From NCBI GenBank assembly GCA_017165825.1, contig CM029384.1, positions 23,571,033 to 23,635,032 of the forward strand: 64,000 bases of DNA, in the 5' to 3' direction. Shown piece by piece: positions 46,495 through 58,975 of the stretch; positions within the stretch are counted from its first letter, which is position 1; each line of letters starts with the position of its first letter. Below the pieces are notes generated by a model. That model did not search any database, was not told where the DNA came from, and saw only the letters and a program-made list of their open reading frames with translations. Source of the DNA: Hepsetus odoe (Eukaryota > Chordata > Actinopteri > Characiformes > Hepsetidae). A program made the translations under genes and the position numbers.

Positions 46495-49400
46495 TTACTG
46501 AGCTGCATTTGAGGGCATCTTTTTCAGGCTGAAGTTGGACCAGTTCACGGCCACCTTCTGTCGGGTTTGTTTCGCTGAATCAAGGCAAAACCTGCAGAAA
46601 GGAAGAGAGAAGGCGTCAGCGGGAGATGGGACAGACACGATGGTGTACAACTAACTTGACGAGGATTGGAAGTTTCATCCGGCGTCACCTCTTGAAGTAT
46701 TCAACCTCACGGTCGATCTCATCCATCTCCGTTGGATCGAGGTCTTTGGGGAGGAAGACGTCATCTGTTTAGGAAACAGTATTACATTGTTGACTTTCTT
46801 CAAGAGATCTTTAAAGGCAGTAAATCCAGGTTCAGCTACGGCAGGCTAATTCTGTGATACCAAAAAAAATCTGATTTAACAGTTATCCATTAGGGTGTGG
46901 TGGAGAAGGGAAAACTCTAGAGTCCCGAGAGCTGGGCGATATGTCGATATTTTTCAACATCATGATAAATTTTGCCACGATGTTTGTTTTCTGAGAGTGT
47001 TGAGATGAAGGTAATTGGATGTTTCATTATAAAGAGGCGATAATTAAGGGTTTACGCTCCACGCTGCACGTTATCCAGTTCAAGTGGCGAATAAAAATCA
47101 GTAACTCATCCTTTCTAATTCCCTTTTTTAATCACTGTGTCAACCTGTCCAGCCTTTAAAGGCCAGGATAAGCACTCCCTGCTACTCTGCTTTAAAAAAG
47201 TGGCTGATGATGGACGGAATTAAAATAGATTCTTTCCATTCATTCTAATGTTTCAGAAACCCATTAACTGCAATAGGTCATCAAGAATTTAGTTTGACGG
47301 CATTTAGCAGATGCGCTAATCCGGAGCGACTATCCGTTCCTAATTACTGGGACCGTCTCCCTGGAGCAACTCGGATCAGGGATTTGCTCAGGAACCCAAT
47401 GATGGAGGTGCTAGAGACTAAATCGAACCTGCGACCTCTTGGTCCCCAGGCGAGTATCCTACCACTAGACCACCGGCACCCGATGATTTAAATATGTGCA
47501 ATAGCAGTCCAGCATTAAGCAGCCATGGCCTAGTAATCAATCGCCTGGATGGACAAGAAAACTGTGGACTAACGATGGGTGGAGGAACACTGTCCCAATC
47601 CTGCATCCAAGGCTGGGACCCAAAACACTTCGTCCCAGAACAGCGTGTGTGCAAGCACAGGAACTTCACATGTTCTAGCCTCTGAACGTGCTGTAGCTAT
47701 ATGAGGTGGTGCTTTTTTAACTGCGGTCATGCGTGCTAAACTCACAGCTGTCTCTCATGTGAAAAACAACTTACGTTGTTGTTGTCTGCCTCTTTTATTT
47801 AAGGATGCACCACCTACTCACTTCACTTACTGCCAAGGATGGCTAGAGGGTGTGATCTCACAGTTATATATTGCACACGAGCAGTGAGACACAGCTGAGG
47901 GTAAGGTGAGAGAAAGAGGGACGCAGAGAGAAGTGTAAACGGTTACCAATAGCACTACTGGACTTGTCCGTCTTGCTCTTGTTCTTCTTAGTCTTTCCCT
48001 TTGACTGCTGCGAGTTCGAGTTTGCCGAACTGTTGGTTTTAGCGTCTGCCTCGTGCTCTGGTCGGTTCCCTCGCATGTCTGTTTCGTTCTTTCCTTTGTG
48101 TAAGGCCGAACCTGAATGATGGTTCCCGTTTGCAGCTCCATTGGAAGTGTGTTTGGAGGCCTTTCCTTCTTCCGTCTTTCTATTTCTCTCGCAGTGCTGC
48201 TGATTCTGCTGGTTGGCTTTGGATCCTCCTCGGAGGCTTTTCTCGGGCTCGGCTGCTCTGCCCTCTTGGGTTTTCTCCTGGTTTCCAGGTGTTGCTTTAG
48301 CAGACCTGGAGACAGCAAGCTGGTCCTGTGAGGCCTGGTCCTGTTGCTTCTGCTTCTTGCCTTTCTTCGTCTTGGCTCCAGCTCCCGTGGCGTTCTTGGC
48401 GTCGTTGGCCTCGTCTTTGGGTTTGGACGCAGGGGCTGCGCTAGTCTGGGTGGTCTCGGAGCCGGGTGGGGAGCCTCTTTCTGGGGAGCGGACCCGGATG
48501 AGCTTAGAGAGGCTTGGAGTGGCATTTAGCCGCTGAACGTCCTTGGGCGTAGCTGCGCTGATAGAGGTGTTGGTGCTGTCCTCCCAACCATTGAGCGTAT
48601 CCAGGTCCCGCTTAAAGTTCTTCAGTGAAAGCGGCGCAAGGTCCAGGTCGATCTGCTGCAGGTCGGATGAACCGTTGAGGTGAGACAGCAGGTGGTTACC
48701 CTCTAGCGTGGCGGCCTTCTTTGGGAAGTCGTTTACATCCAGGTTGAGGTCGTACATGCTAAAGGAGGCCCTGATGGAGTCTTTTATGGTGTTCTTGATC
48801 TCCTCCAGGCGGGAGGTGAGGAAGCTGTTGACGCGCTCCAATTCCAGCTGAGGCCACTCAAGCAGACGTCCCGCCTCTCCATCCGGGGCCAACTCCTCCT
48901 CTGCCGGCTCTGGGGGAGGGGAAGATTGCTGCTCGCTGCAGGCCATCTCCACCGCACCCTGCAGGGCACGCTCCTTCTCCTGAGACACACACACGGAACA
49001 AGAGCTCAGTATGATCAGAACCACAAAGGTTTTCATTTAGGTGAGGAATATCCTCACAGTACAGAAGATCCTAAGTTTCTCACATATCTATCAGGCTTTG
49101 GCTGGGTTCCAGATTCAAATGTGGGTCCCACACTGAAGTCAAGAACACAATAACCTTTCAGTTCATCCATCTTTCCATCCCAGAGCTTACATAGCAGGAA
49201 AGGACCTTCCTGTTTTGTTAATTAATTGTTCATTAGACTCGTTAATGTGGCACCTAAAGATTCAAGATTTCTCCTATTTCGATTTTTCTAACCTCCTGTA
49301 ATTTCAGGTAAGTAACGAGGCTCGGCTGAAGTGCGCTTGCATCTGATTGACACAACTACATGCATTCTAAAATTTCGTTTTATAATTATGCACGACTCAC

Positions 49401-50006
49401 TGGTGCACGCAGCCCATTTTTGAATCGCCTTATTTCAAAAGGCAACTAATATTAATAGAAATGCCCGTTTAACAAAGCAATTCCTGATTTTATCTGACAG
49501 GACGTGCTATAAATGTTGTTATAAACGTGTTATTAACGCTGTTAAAGGCCTGGCGTTCGAGCCGACACTACCTTCTTCTTCTGTTTGTGCCGTGCTCGCT
49601 TTGCCGCTTTGGCGCTGTTGACCGGCTTGGGTTCAGTGCTGTTGATGAAATCCAGGAGCTCGTCCACGTCCCGGTGGTCTATGGCGCTGGGCGTGGCCGG
49701 GTCCAGGTCCTGCCTCTGAGGCAGCTCCTCTTTACGGCGAGTCAGCCTAGACCGCAGCTTCTCTCGAATTTCTGCATAGTTCCGACTGGTGGGAGCTGCG
49801 GGTGGCTAAAGAATGGAAACGGAGGAGCATCAGCAAAGACCCACGGGAGGAGAATGTTCCTCAAACTGTGACTTAACCTCACAGCGAGGGCAAGCCAGCG
49901 GCGGTCAGTTATTATTAATTAATTTCAGTCATTAATATGACCAGTTCTGTCATTCTGTGTGTCAAAATTATGCTGCCTGTTTCCACTGCAGGCTTCTTGT
50001 GAAGGT

Positions 50007-50049
<43 letters not shown>

Positions 50050-53000
50050 GCATGCACGCCACCGTGCACACAAACAAATATATGCATATCCACAGCTACA
50101 AACAACCAGCACACGTGGTTTCCGTTTGGGTGTGCAGTCTCTTACAGGAAAAGAAAGAGGTCTGTCTTGGTCACATGACCATATAACAATACATTCCTGG
50201 CCTATTACACATATGAATGATCCATTACCAGCCAGGGAAGCAACACAAAATCAGCCTTTAACACACAGAGACTAACGTCTACTGACAGATCAGTACTGGA
50301 CGGTACTTTAATTTTCACTTCTCAAGATGCTGAAGGTTTCACTTTCCCCCCACTGAGTAAAACCGTGACACTGGATCAACGCTTACCGCGTTATGGCCGA
50401 AGAACTCGCAGTAGCAGCAGTCACAATATTTCCCGTCCCGCTGATTGGTGGATGAGGAAGCACAGGAGCTGCGCTCTGAGCTGCTGTCTTCATCTTCCCC
50501 TTCCTCGGGCTCACATACCGCCTGCTGACATGACGAGCCGTTTACCAGTTTGTGCCCTTTACACGCTTGGTCCCTGCGCACACACACACACACACACACA
50601 CACATGAGTTATACAGGTATCAAGCAGCAAATCCTAAAATATTTTTCATTTGGAAAGCATCCAAATCCGAAGACTTCTCGCCGACCTGCAAGCCATGGAC
50701 GTTAGATGAGCTGCATTGGAAGATGCTACATTGCCACCGCTGCCATTGTTGTTGTGCCCGTTGCAGGGATGGCTGCAGCCCATTAGTGAGGTGCCTACTT
50801 TCCCGTGCTGGGTGCCAGCAGGTGGAATGTGAGCATTTTTGCACGTGCTGGGCTTATGCAAGGCGGCCGGGCTGTCCGGCCCAGCCGAGTGTTTGCCGCC
50901 GCCACCGGGTAGGTTTGGTGCCAGCGGGGAGAACGGCGCGTGGGCAGCAGTGCCGACGTGGACATGCTGACTGGAGGTGGGCTTGGTGGCAGGTAGCAGT
51001 GTGGAGTTCTGGGAAGAGAGGCCCGTGGGGCTGTTGGGTGGCACCGACAGGTCCGCAGAATGGTGGTGCTCGTTCGGGTGGAACGCCTCGCCTGCAGGAC
51101 AGAGGAAGGTGATTACACTTTTCAGCAGAGGCTTCTGGACGGAGCAGTTCCCGTTTCCTATACTGTGACACAATGCACAGCGGATAACATAGAATTCGAA
51201 ATAATACAATATAAAAAATTAGAAGTGAGACGGCGTTGGTTTGGGCACATCCAGAGGAGAGGCGAGGAGTATATCAGGAGAAGGATGTTGAGGATGGAGC
51301 TGCTAAGCAAGAGGAGAAGAGAAGAGAACTAAGAGGAGGTTTAAGTGGCGAGAGAGGATGGTGTGAAAGAGGAAAATGAGGAGGACAGGAAGAAATGGAG
51401 GAGCCCCTGACGGGAGCAGCCGACTGAGGCTGAAGCCTAAAATCTAAAGATTATAGGGCGTCGTGTTACCTCAGCGTCCACGGTCGGTTTTCATACCTGG
51501 AGGAGTTGGTCGCCTACACATGGTTTTGAAGTGCTTGGGGGTAGTCTTGCAAAGCTCAGCAGAGGTAGACAGTGGAGTAACGGGGGACGTGGCACTGGGG
51601 CTGGGGGATGCCGAGTGACTGTAGGGACAGACTTTGGTCCCGGCCTCGTGAGAGGATCTTTTCTCATGACAGATTGGTCCTGCTGTCCCGCCTGCAACGA
51701 TCCAAAAAATAAAATCACAATTAGTTATGCTACCTGTTCCCTGAGGAGCCCAAGTCCCTCACGGGTGTCGTGAAGACCGTGAAAAAGTCTTCCGCCAAAT
51801 CACATCTTTATTCATGACAGGCTATGAAAGGACTTTGAACACGGACCTTCCATCAGGTCAGAATGTTCCTTGTTTTAAACCCTGAGCTCGTTCAGGACAG
51901 CCTTCGAGCAAGAGACATGAAGAAGAGAAGCAGAAGCCGTTCGTACCTTGCTGAGAGTGAGTACCAGCACCGTGGGTGCAGTGAGCTCCCGTGTTCGAGT
52001 GAGCCGAGTTCCACAGGCCCGAGAGCTTCCGGGCCGAGAGGAAAGAGCTGGGGTCCCAGTCTACGGAGCTCTGCTCCGGGTAACCATTCCCACAATTCTG
52101 CGACTTGCACGAAGACGAGTGAGACAAGGATGCCTGCAAGACAAACACCCGCCCACACACTGTGAAACGCCAGACACTGACTGCCAAAAATAATATTTTC
52201 TTAATACAGACGGAGTTCAATCAAGCGACTGTGTGACGAGTTATAAATTCTAAAAATATAGAAGCATACAGGAGATCGTCTTAGCTGGCAGAGGTAACAC
52301 TTAAACGTTTTTTTTATTTAAGAGCATACTGGCACTTTGTAGCCGTATCGAAAAAATAACGTCTTTTCTGATTTCCGACTTTAGAAAAACGTTTCCACCT
52401 CAAATGAACATCGCAGCTGTGAATGAGCTGAACTGACTAAACTGGAAGTTCTCCCAGGAAGGTCACTATGCTGATAGACTGCGCTGATAGCAGAGCTAGC
52501 GCCGCAGACGTTCTCACGGTCTGAATGTCGTTACAGAACAAAACAAAAGTGTCAACCAGTGACTATTAGAGATTGTGAAACATGACGAACAACCAAATGC
52601 ATCCTCTGCTTTTTACCCACACACAACGTGCAGCAGGGGGCAGCGATTTAACGCGCCCACAGAGCAGGGAAGGTGACGGTACCTTGGTCAAGGGAACCTC
52701 AGGGCAACCTACTGATCTGGGATTCGAACCCACGACCTTCTGATCCTGAGACCTAATCCCGAAACACAACGCCGTCCCTACTCTCCTAGTGCACGCATGT
52801 TCAGCCTTCTCCAAAGAATGGGTTTATGGGTAAATAATCGGTGCAGGCTATTGAGGCTATTGTTTGCCCTTGTGGAGGCACATCTGTTATCAGACTTTAA
52901 AAAAAAGAAAAAAAGAAAAAAATAACCCAGAACTTTGTGTGCCTGTGAACTAAAGATGCTCAACTTTGGAGGTCCTGTTGGCCCGAAAGTTAAAAATACA

Positions 53001-56000
53001 ACGTTTAGAAAGTGCTCCCTCTTCCTAAACCGAGCTGGAAATCCTGTCCATTTTCAAACATTAACACGTATCTCCTTCCTTCATTTTAGCCCCCAGTTCC
53101 ACCTGAAGTCCTGAGAAGTGTTTTGCTTTGGAGCCAAAAGAAACGAAATCATTCACGAACGTCAGTAACCAAAGCTGCGTTGAAAAGTTTTATTTTTGTT
53201 GGGTTATGATCGAGAACGTACGGGACGTATATCCAGGACCATCGTCAAAGCCATTTGGCCAAAATGTCCTCAAGATATGTGACGGACGCGTAGGAAAACA
53301 CCACGGCAATTCTTAGCTGTGGCTTCCAGTCCCACCCTCACTGGTTTTTAAGATTAGCTGCAAGCATGTGCTTATTTTGGCAATATGGCCACAATCAGTT
53401 CTGGGACTGAGGAGCGTGAGAGAGAGCATCGACAGAGCGTTCGGTAAAGAAACAAACACAGGAAGCGCAAATGCGTTCGCTACGATGCCGCACCTTTAAC
53501 AAGCAGAATTACTGTCTATTTAAGGAGGTGGGAAGATGAAAATAGATGCACTGAACATTATAATCCAGACGGTGGATAACAGGGCCAGAACCCATGCTTG
53601 TCTGAACGGTAAATAACAGGACCGGCAGGCGCGCGAGCCGAAACCAGGCAGGGGTCTTTTAGCGAAAACCTGAAAAAGAGCGACCAATCTTCTCGTTCGT
53701 CTCTGCAGGCCTGAGTCGTCTGACTCAATCATGCTCGGCGCATGCCGACAAGCCTGTGGAAGATCACAAACTCACTTTTTCACAACTCTGCAGGAGTTTT
53801 AATGTTAATAGATCCGACAGTGGGGTCACGTGACCTCACGACAGGGAAGTGCTGGGGAACTTGAAGCCCTGAGTGTGAGAGTATTGGGGATGTCCCAGCA
53901 TCCACGTTTACCCTCAAAAGTGTCCCTGAAAGAAAGCCTGTGAACATCCTGACAAACCGTCCCAGTTATAAACGTGTAATAAACATCTAAGATTCTCAAA
54001 CTGCAGTAGGCATTTCAGGACACTTTCTGTCCTAATTAGGCTTAGTAAAGCGTTAATATCCCCGTCCGATCAGCATGTGAGCTACGACTACGGAGCAACG
54101 TGATATGCAAACAAGCCTCGGACCGATCTGTGCTCCTGATGAAGTTCTGATGAATCGAGGTATTTGTGTAACGCAGCAAAGTCAAATTATCGACTACTGA
54201 ATTGGCTTTTGCTGAACCCGTGAAATTTGTGGAGCAAGTAGCTTCAATATCGGAGGAAAGAAGGGACGAAAGTGATTAATAATGACTGATACGGAGGAAA
54301 GCAGACAGAGCGAGTGCTCACCAACCTTTCTTCATGAATAAAGTAGCTCTGACAAGTGTCTTTACTGCACACAGTGCCTGGAAGCGTCAAAACAGGCTTA
54401 ACGCCATTTAAGTAGCTTTTATTTCCAGAATGATTTAATCTAGTGGTGATAAACAAAGTAAACAATTAGGACATGTCCAGTTTCACCCCAAGATCCACCT
54501 GCCTGCCCATCAACAACGTCTCTAAAGCTCCAATGAAATGCTTGAGATGGGTGTTTGCAACGTGGAGAGAACGTTAGGTGATTAATCAACTCTATCGATC
54601 AATTTGTCAAAAACAAGAGTGCTGATCCGAGTCTGGCTTTAAACACCCCATTTCTGGGGTGCAGAACCGAGACCAGCTACTCACCGGTGCATTCTGCTCC
54701 TGTGCCGCCCTCCTCTCCTCTTCCTCCACGCTCTTCCGGCAACTCTGGCAGATCCAGAGAGGGACTTCGCCCAGCAGCGACTGCGACAACGAGGGCACGG
54801 CGTCAGCGAGCTTGCGACCCGGGACCTCTCTCAGAAGAGCCTGCGAAAGAGCCGGGACGGCATCCGCCAGTTTGGACCCGTGGCTGGGGAGCCCGTTGGC
54901 CAGGCCTGCCCCCCAGTCCTTAAACTCCCGATGGCACAGCAAGCAGCAGGTGTGCATGGACTACGGGACGGAAAAAATAAGCACAGTCAGTGTCGTCAGG
55001 AACCATTCCAGTGTCCGAATTCAATTTTCACTCGTGCTGGAGAGAGACTGCAATCAGTAAAAAAAAAAAAAAAAAAAAAAAGGTAAAGGTCTGGTAAAAC
55101 TCCATGTCCGATCTTGGATGATGTCCAGTTTGGTAGTGTCCTAAACCCACTCACTAAAAAGCAGAATCGTCCAGAAAGAAGGACACGGGATTACAGCTGC
55201 CCAATTAACCAACTGATCAAATTTGATTAAAAAAACAAAAAAAACAAAACACAGTGCATTAAATTAGTGACGTAGAAAAATCGCTGACGCTGAGAAGACC
55301 AGTGAAATCCCAGAAGCTCTACCCGAAATTTCTGTGAACCCCGGCCTGAGAGAGCCTTCAGCAGAGGTGGGAACGCAGTCACCTGTACAAGATCGTCTCT
55401 GAAACCAGACCATGAGAACAGGCTGGCTCTTCTGGAGATCACTTTAGATACACGCTTATATAGTCGATTTCTCTCTTCTTAAAACTTTCAAACTTACTTT
55501 GGAGACAAAAGAAGAAGATTTAAATGTTCATTGCTACAAAGAATTCAGTATCGATCTCACTATTGACCCAAACAAGCAGGGGTTATGATTTTCGACATAA
55601 TCCCTACACAAGATCACCCCAGAAGGCTATAACGAGGCGGCCTCTGGGACGTGTCCATGATGGGTTTGAGTCCCAGATCCCTGGGGATCCGGAGGATCCA
55701 GCGTCCTCACTTTCCCTTTACACCAGGCGTGTTATTTCGGAAATCACCCCCTGGACCACAGTTGGGACAAGACGCTCCTCCAGCGAGCAGCTGTCCTGCA
55801 CAGTCTGACCGTCTCCTCCTCAAGTGCACTCACAGAACCTGGTGATTTGAGCAGGGAATCCCCAAGTGCGCTGGACTGAAGTTGTCCTTCGGCGGTCAGG
55901 ATGGAGAGCTGTCTCAGTGTCAGAGCTGGACACAACCTCAGAGAGAGGAGGGTGATCTCACCTTCACAGCATCCCAGTCCAGACACCCAGCTCTCGCATT

Positions 56001-56681
56001 AGGCTCCTGTCACAGCCGTGCTGCACACACTCCGCTGCACTAAAGCATGTCAGCAGCAGAAGCCTGGGACTGAGCCTGGATGACAGAAATGGTCCACAAG
56101 ACCTTTCTGCAAGCTTTTCAGGCGGATCCAGCAGCCCCTTCTGCAGGCGGAGCACACGGACGCTCCAGCGGTTAGCCGGCTGGGCCGTGCGGGCAGGGGA
56201 ACAGCACCCTTGGTAGATGCCTCAGCATGTCCAGGGCTCTGATAAAAAAGCCCCTTTTCTTTATTTGTTTACACATTTCTTTATTTGTCTGTCCTGGGCA
56301 GCTGGAGAGCAACACGCTCCGCCCGACCACACTGAGAACGGACAGCTAACTAGCCTAGCTGGCTAGCAGACCTGCACGGTCTCTTTCACATTTTGCATCC
56401 TTTTTTAGCACATTAAACCATGCAAAGTTGCCCCAGATGCGTGTGAAGACATTTCTGAGTTTAGATCCACTGAACGGGCGCGCAGCCATGTGTGTGTGTG
56501 TGTGTATGAAGGGGTGAGGGGTTGTTAGCCGAGCTACCTGGCTGCTCCTCGCCGGGCGCTCCAGTCCCGCGTCCCCGCCTCCGGCTGCACCTCCATCGGC
56601 CTTCTTCTCGGCGGCGCTCCGCTGCTGCTGAGGGTCCTCCTTCTGCCCCGCTCCCGCCTGCCTGCTCTTCTTCCGAGCCAT
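46495..56681 (-). CDS. fam193b: FAM193 family protein, FAM193B
   Basis: Poorly characterised vertebrate protein, 944 aa here. Ten coding exons: 56,538-56,681; 54,685-54,960; 51,947-52,133; 51,497-51,691; 50,686-51,091; 50,387-50,573; 49,572-49,805; 47,947-48,979; 46,689-46,764; 46,495-46,591, all GT-AG and in frame. Features in order: a basic/Ala-rich start (MARKKSRQ); a Cys cluster (HTCCLLCHREF ... WICQSCRK, ~50-125); a Ser/Pro linker; a second Cys/His cluster CDCCYCEFFGHNA ending exon 6 (~465), likely metal-binding; a basic YAEIREKLRSRL segment; a long low-complexity Lys/Ser/Asn/Gln region in exon 8; and the conserved family C-terminus DREVEYFKR, FCLDSAKQ, NWSNFSLKK. B rather than A is chosen from size and from the neighbour ddx41 (human 5q35.3). 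No signal peptide or membrane segment. Function is not inferable from sequence; nuclear location is a guess from basic runs. Confidence 0.93.
47285..47485 (-). repeat. SINE-like family B (fam193b intron 8)
   Basis: 'ggcatttagcagatgcgcta' head region, 'gtctccctggagcaactcgg', 'aatcgaacctgcgacctctt' (box B in reverse) and 'taccactagaccaccggcac'. Confidence 0.78.
50009..50048 (+). repeat. (CA)n microsatellite (fam193b intron 6)
   Basis: Uninterrupted CA tract. Confidence 0.97.
50579..50603 (+). repeat. (CA)n / (TG)n tract at the fam193b exon 6 splice acceptor
   Basis: On the transcribed strand this is (TG)n running directly into GCGCAG|GG, the acceptor of exon 6 (exon begins at 50,573). It occupies the place of the usual polypyrimidine tract. 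Confidence 0.92.
51218..51430 (+). mobile_element. RTE-like LINE ORF2 C-terminal fragment (fam193b intron 4)
   Basis: Forward strand reads RRRWFGHIQRRGEEYIRRRM and LRMELLSKRRR, then GA-rich sequence and 'ggagcagccgactgaggctg'. It is the same protein end as at 33,190, more decayed, and antisense to fam193b. Confidence 0.72.
52570..52776 (-). repeat. SINE family A (fam193b intron 2)
   Basis: Reverse copy: 'aacgtgcagcagggggcagc', 'cagggcaacctactgatctg', 'gggattcgaacccacgacct'. Confidence 0.82.
52777..54684. other. fam193b intron 2, remaining part
   Basis: About 1.9 kb of non-repeated intronic DNA. No exon is recognised between exon 2 (54,685) and exon 3 (52,133), and the frame joins directly. 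Confidence 0.5.
54961..56537. other. fam193b intron 1
   Basis: Contains a long A run at 55,059-55,080 and an A-rich patch near 55,230. 55,330-56,200 has overlapping short frames on both strands but no domain. I see no gene. Confidence 0.5.
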
Positions 56682-56960
56682 GGCGCTTTATGACTTAATT
56701 TTATTATTATTATTATTTCCCACCCTCTGCTCGTCCCTCAGTGGGATTGGCTAAAAGTGGTACGGGTCCGGTAACGTAAAAAAATGGGAGTTTTTATTTT
56801 TTTGGCTTTTATTTTTTAATACCCGAGCACCGCAGAAAAACAAAACTGTTTCTGTTTCGCTCCTCAAAGACAACAGTCAATATGGCGGACGGGCTCGCGC
56901 GCACACACGCTCGCGCGAGGTCACGGGGTCAGGAGCACTGATGGCAAGATGGCGCCCGCC
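56682..56960 (-). promoter_or_regulatory. CpG-rich fam193b promoter region
   Basis: Immediately upstream of the fam193b start codon. It is CpG-dense near 56,880-56,925 ('gacgggctcgcgcgcacaca', 'gctcgcgcgaggtcacgggg') and carries a CCAAT-type box in the fam193b direction ('attggctaaaa' read in reverse near 56,747). The forward 'aagatggcgcccgccgccat' near 56,945 resembles a YY1 site in a TATA-less promoter. It may be bidirectional. Confidence 0.5.
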
Positions 56961-57224
56961 GCCATGGCGAGTGTGGGAAGGAGAGAAAAAGACCCAGAAA
57001 AACAGCCAAAACACAACAATGTACGCGGACAAAACCGACTGCTTTACCCCTTTGAGTTGAAGAACGGAAAACCTACAGAAAAATCACATTCACAATTAGA
57101 ATATATATATATTTTCTCTTTTTTTAAATAATTTAAAAAAACAACAAACACTTTTACATTTTCCGACCTCCCATCTCTCTATCAGTTAAACAGCCTGCTC
57201 TGGTTAGTTTAACTTCAGGATCTT

Positions 57225-57345
57225 GATGTTAATGAGCCTTGTTTGGATTGGCTGTGCTGTTTAGAGCTAATCGCTGAAACACTCCTTATAACTACAGAAT
57301 GGGAGGGCGGAGCTAAACTCCTTTAGGAGTATGAAAATCGGATGC
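57225..57345 (+). repeat. Dispersed repeat, family D
   Basis: 'gttaatgagccttgtttgga', 'ttggctgtgctgtttagagc', 'cactccttataactacag' and 'ggcggagctaaactcctt' repeat the order of the copies at 17,482 and 27,100. Confidence 0.6.
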
Positions 57346-58589
57346 GTGTTTTGTGACGTCACAAGAACTAAATTTAAACAGTCGTTGGACCTTAATGTCT
57401 ATGTAAAGTCCTCGATAAAAGTCCTTTTAAAGTGAAATTTTGACCTATTGACGTTGTTTGACCACCGGGAACCAAATTTTCCTACCAAAAAAGAAAAGAA
57501 AAATAGAAATAGGAATGTTTAATCTGAACACCCGTAAAATGGATAAGGCTACTTGCCATTATGACAACTGACAAATCGTCCCTTCTCATTAAGGGTGCTT
57601 TCAAGGTGTTCGCCACAGAAGGTGTAACGACAGTGTAATAAGCCTTTATAAATGTCTAGATTAATGTCAGTTGTTGTAAACTGCACATGTAGTGTCACGA
57701 GTTAAACTTAAATAAATCTCTTACGATGCAATCTCAGTAATGCCTAGAACGTTAACCAGGTTACCAAAGTGCAACAGAAGTGCACACTTCAGGTTAGAAG
57801 TGGGAATGACAGATGATTTCAACAATAAGAAAACAAAGCCAGAGCCAGAAATGATTCAATCAAATTCAACTTAATTTATTTTTCTTATTATTAAAAGCAA
57901 AAAGTATTTTAAATATTTTTTCCCAGTGTTTTTGATCAAAAAAACAAGCTGTAATAGAACATACTTCAACAGTTTATAGGGGTTAATGATGCCATGCATT
58001 GAAAAGGAAATTAAAAAGCAAGGTTTCGGTTTTGTGGTACCAAAGGTTTTGGCACAATAGAACAATTTGCAGATAAAACTGAATACCTTCCCATTTTTCC
58101 TGGACCGTGCCCAAAGGTGGTCAGCAATTCTGTTGCCACACAGGTTATGGGTATGATTCCCAGCCAGTGTCCTCTTTGCGTAAAGTGTGCACGCTCTCTT
58201 CTGCTGGGTTTCCTCCGACAGTCCAAACAGATGAAGCTCAAGCGCAAAAGTTTTTTCGGTTTAACCTGCGACAGAACTGTATTTCTCCTCCTTTCGCTTT
58301 ATGAGCTAAGGGAAAAGCACCAGCACCCCTGCAGCATTTGGGCAAAACGTCACGCCAATAGTTCCATGCACTGGCACACATCCATCCATATTTATGGTCT
58401 TCCTGCCTTTTCCTCAACAGCCAACAACCAAGCCCTTCATGAGCCGAAGCAGGCGATCAAGGGAAACGAGCGATGGGTCGTGGGACCACGACCTGGATCG
58501 AGACCCACAGCCGATCTTTGTTTCAAACCTGCATCACATCGCCAACGACTCCAGCAACATCTACACTTATTGTAAGATCTAATCCAGTC
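57346..58589. other. Gene-free spacer
   Basis: AT-rich around 57,850-57,950. The 152-aa forward frame at 58,117-58,575 has no domain, no codon bias that I can see and no splice partners. No gene is called. Confidence 0.5.
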
Positions 58590-58815
58590 CTAGTCAAGGT
58601 CATGGTGGATGTTTGAGCCTGTCCCGGAAATCCCAGGGTGAAAGATGTTTCCATCTTTCCCCTGGAGGCATCACCCTGGAGGCTTTAGCTTTTTCAGTCC
58701 GACTAACGTTTGCTTTTGCACTGTTGTAGGAGACCGTACCCCCTGGAAGAAACCCATACAGACATGGGGAGAACATGTCCACTCCACGCAGAAAAGGCTA
58801 GGAATCGACTCCCTC
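58590..58815. repeat. Family C repeat, degraded
   Basis: 'cctggaagaaacccatacag' and 'acatggggagaacatgtcca' followed by 'ctccacgcagaaaaggctag' are family C phrases. Confidence 0.55.
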
Positions 58816-58975
58816 GCATATCTCTCAAGTATAACCTAATAAGAATGCATTTCTCTTGATTAGGAGGCTTTAATGCTCAGGTCACACATGCAAATCAGTG
58901 TTTAGAATTTAAACAAGAACAAATTTTTTCTTGGTCAGCAAATGCTTACTGTACTACTGTACTGTGCTTACTGTA

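Noticed and set aside
47827..48525. 232-codon minus-strand frame
   Set aside because: Out-of-frame shadow of fam193b exon 8; the Pro/Arg/Ser-rich text is the frame-shifted low-complexity region.
58117..58575. 152-codon forward frame between fam193b and abhd18
   Set aside because: No recognised motif and no plausible splice partners; runs partly into degraded repeat DNA.
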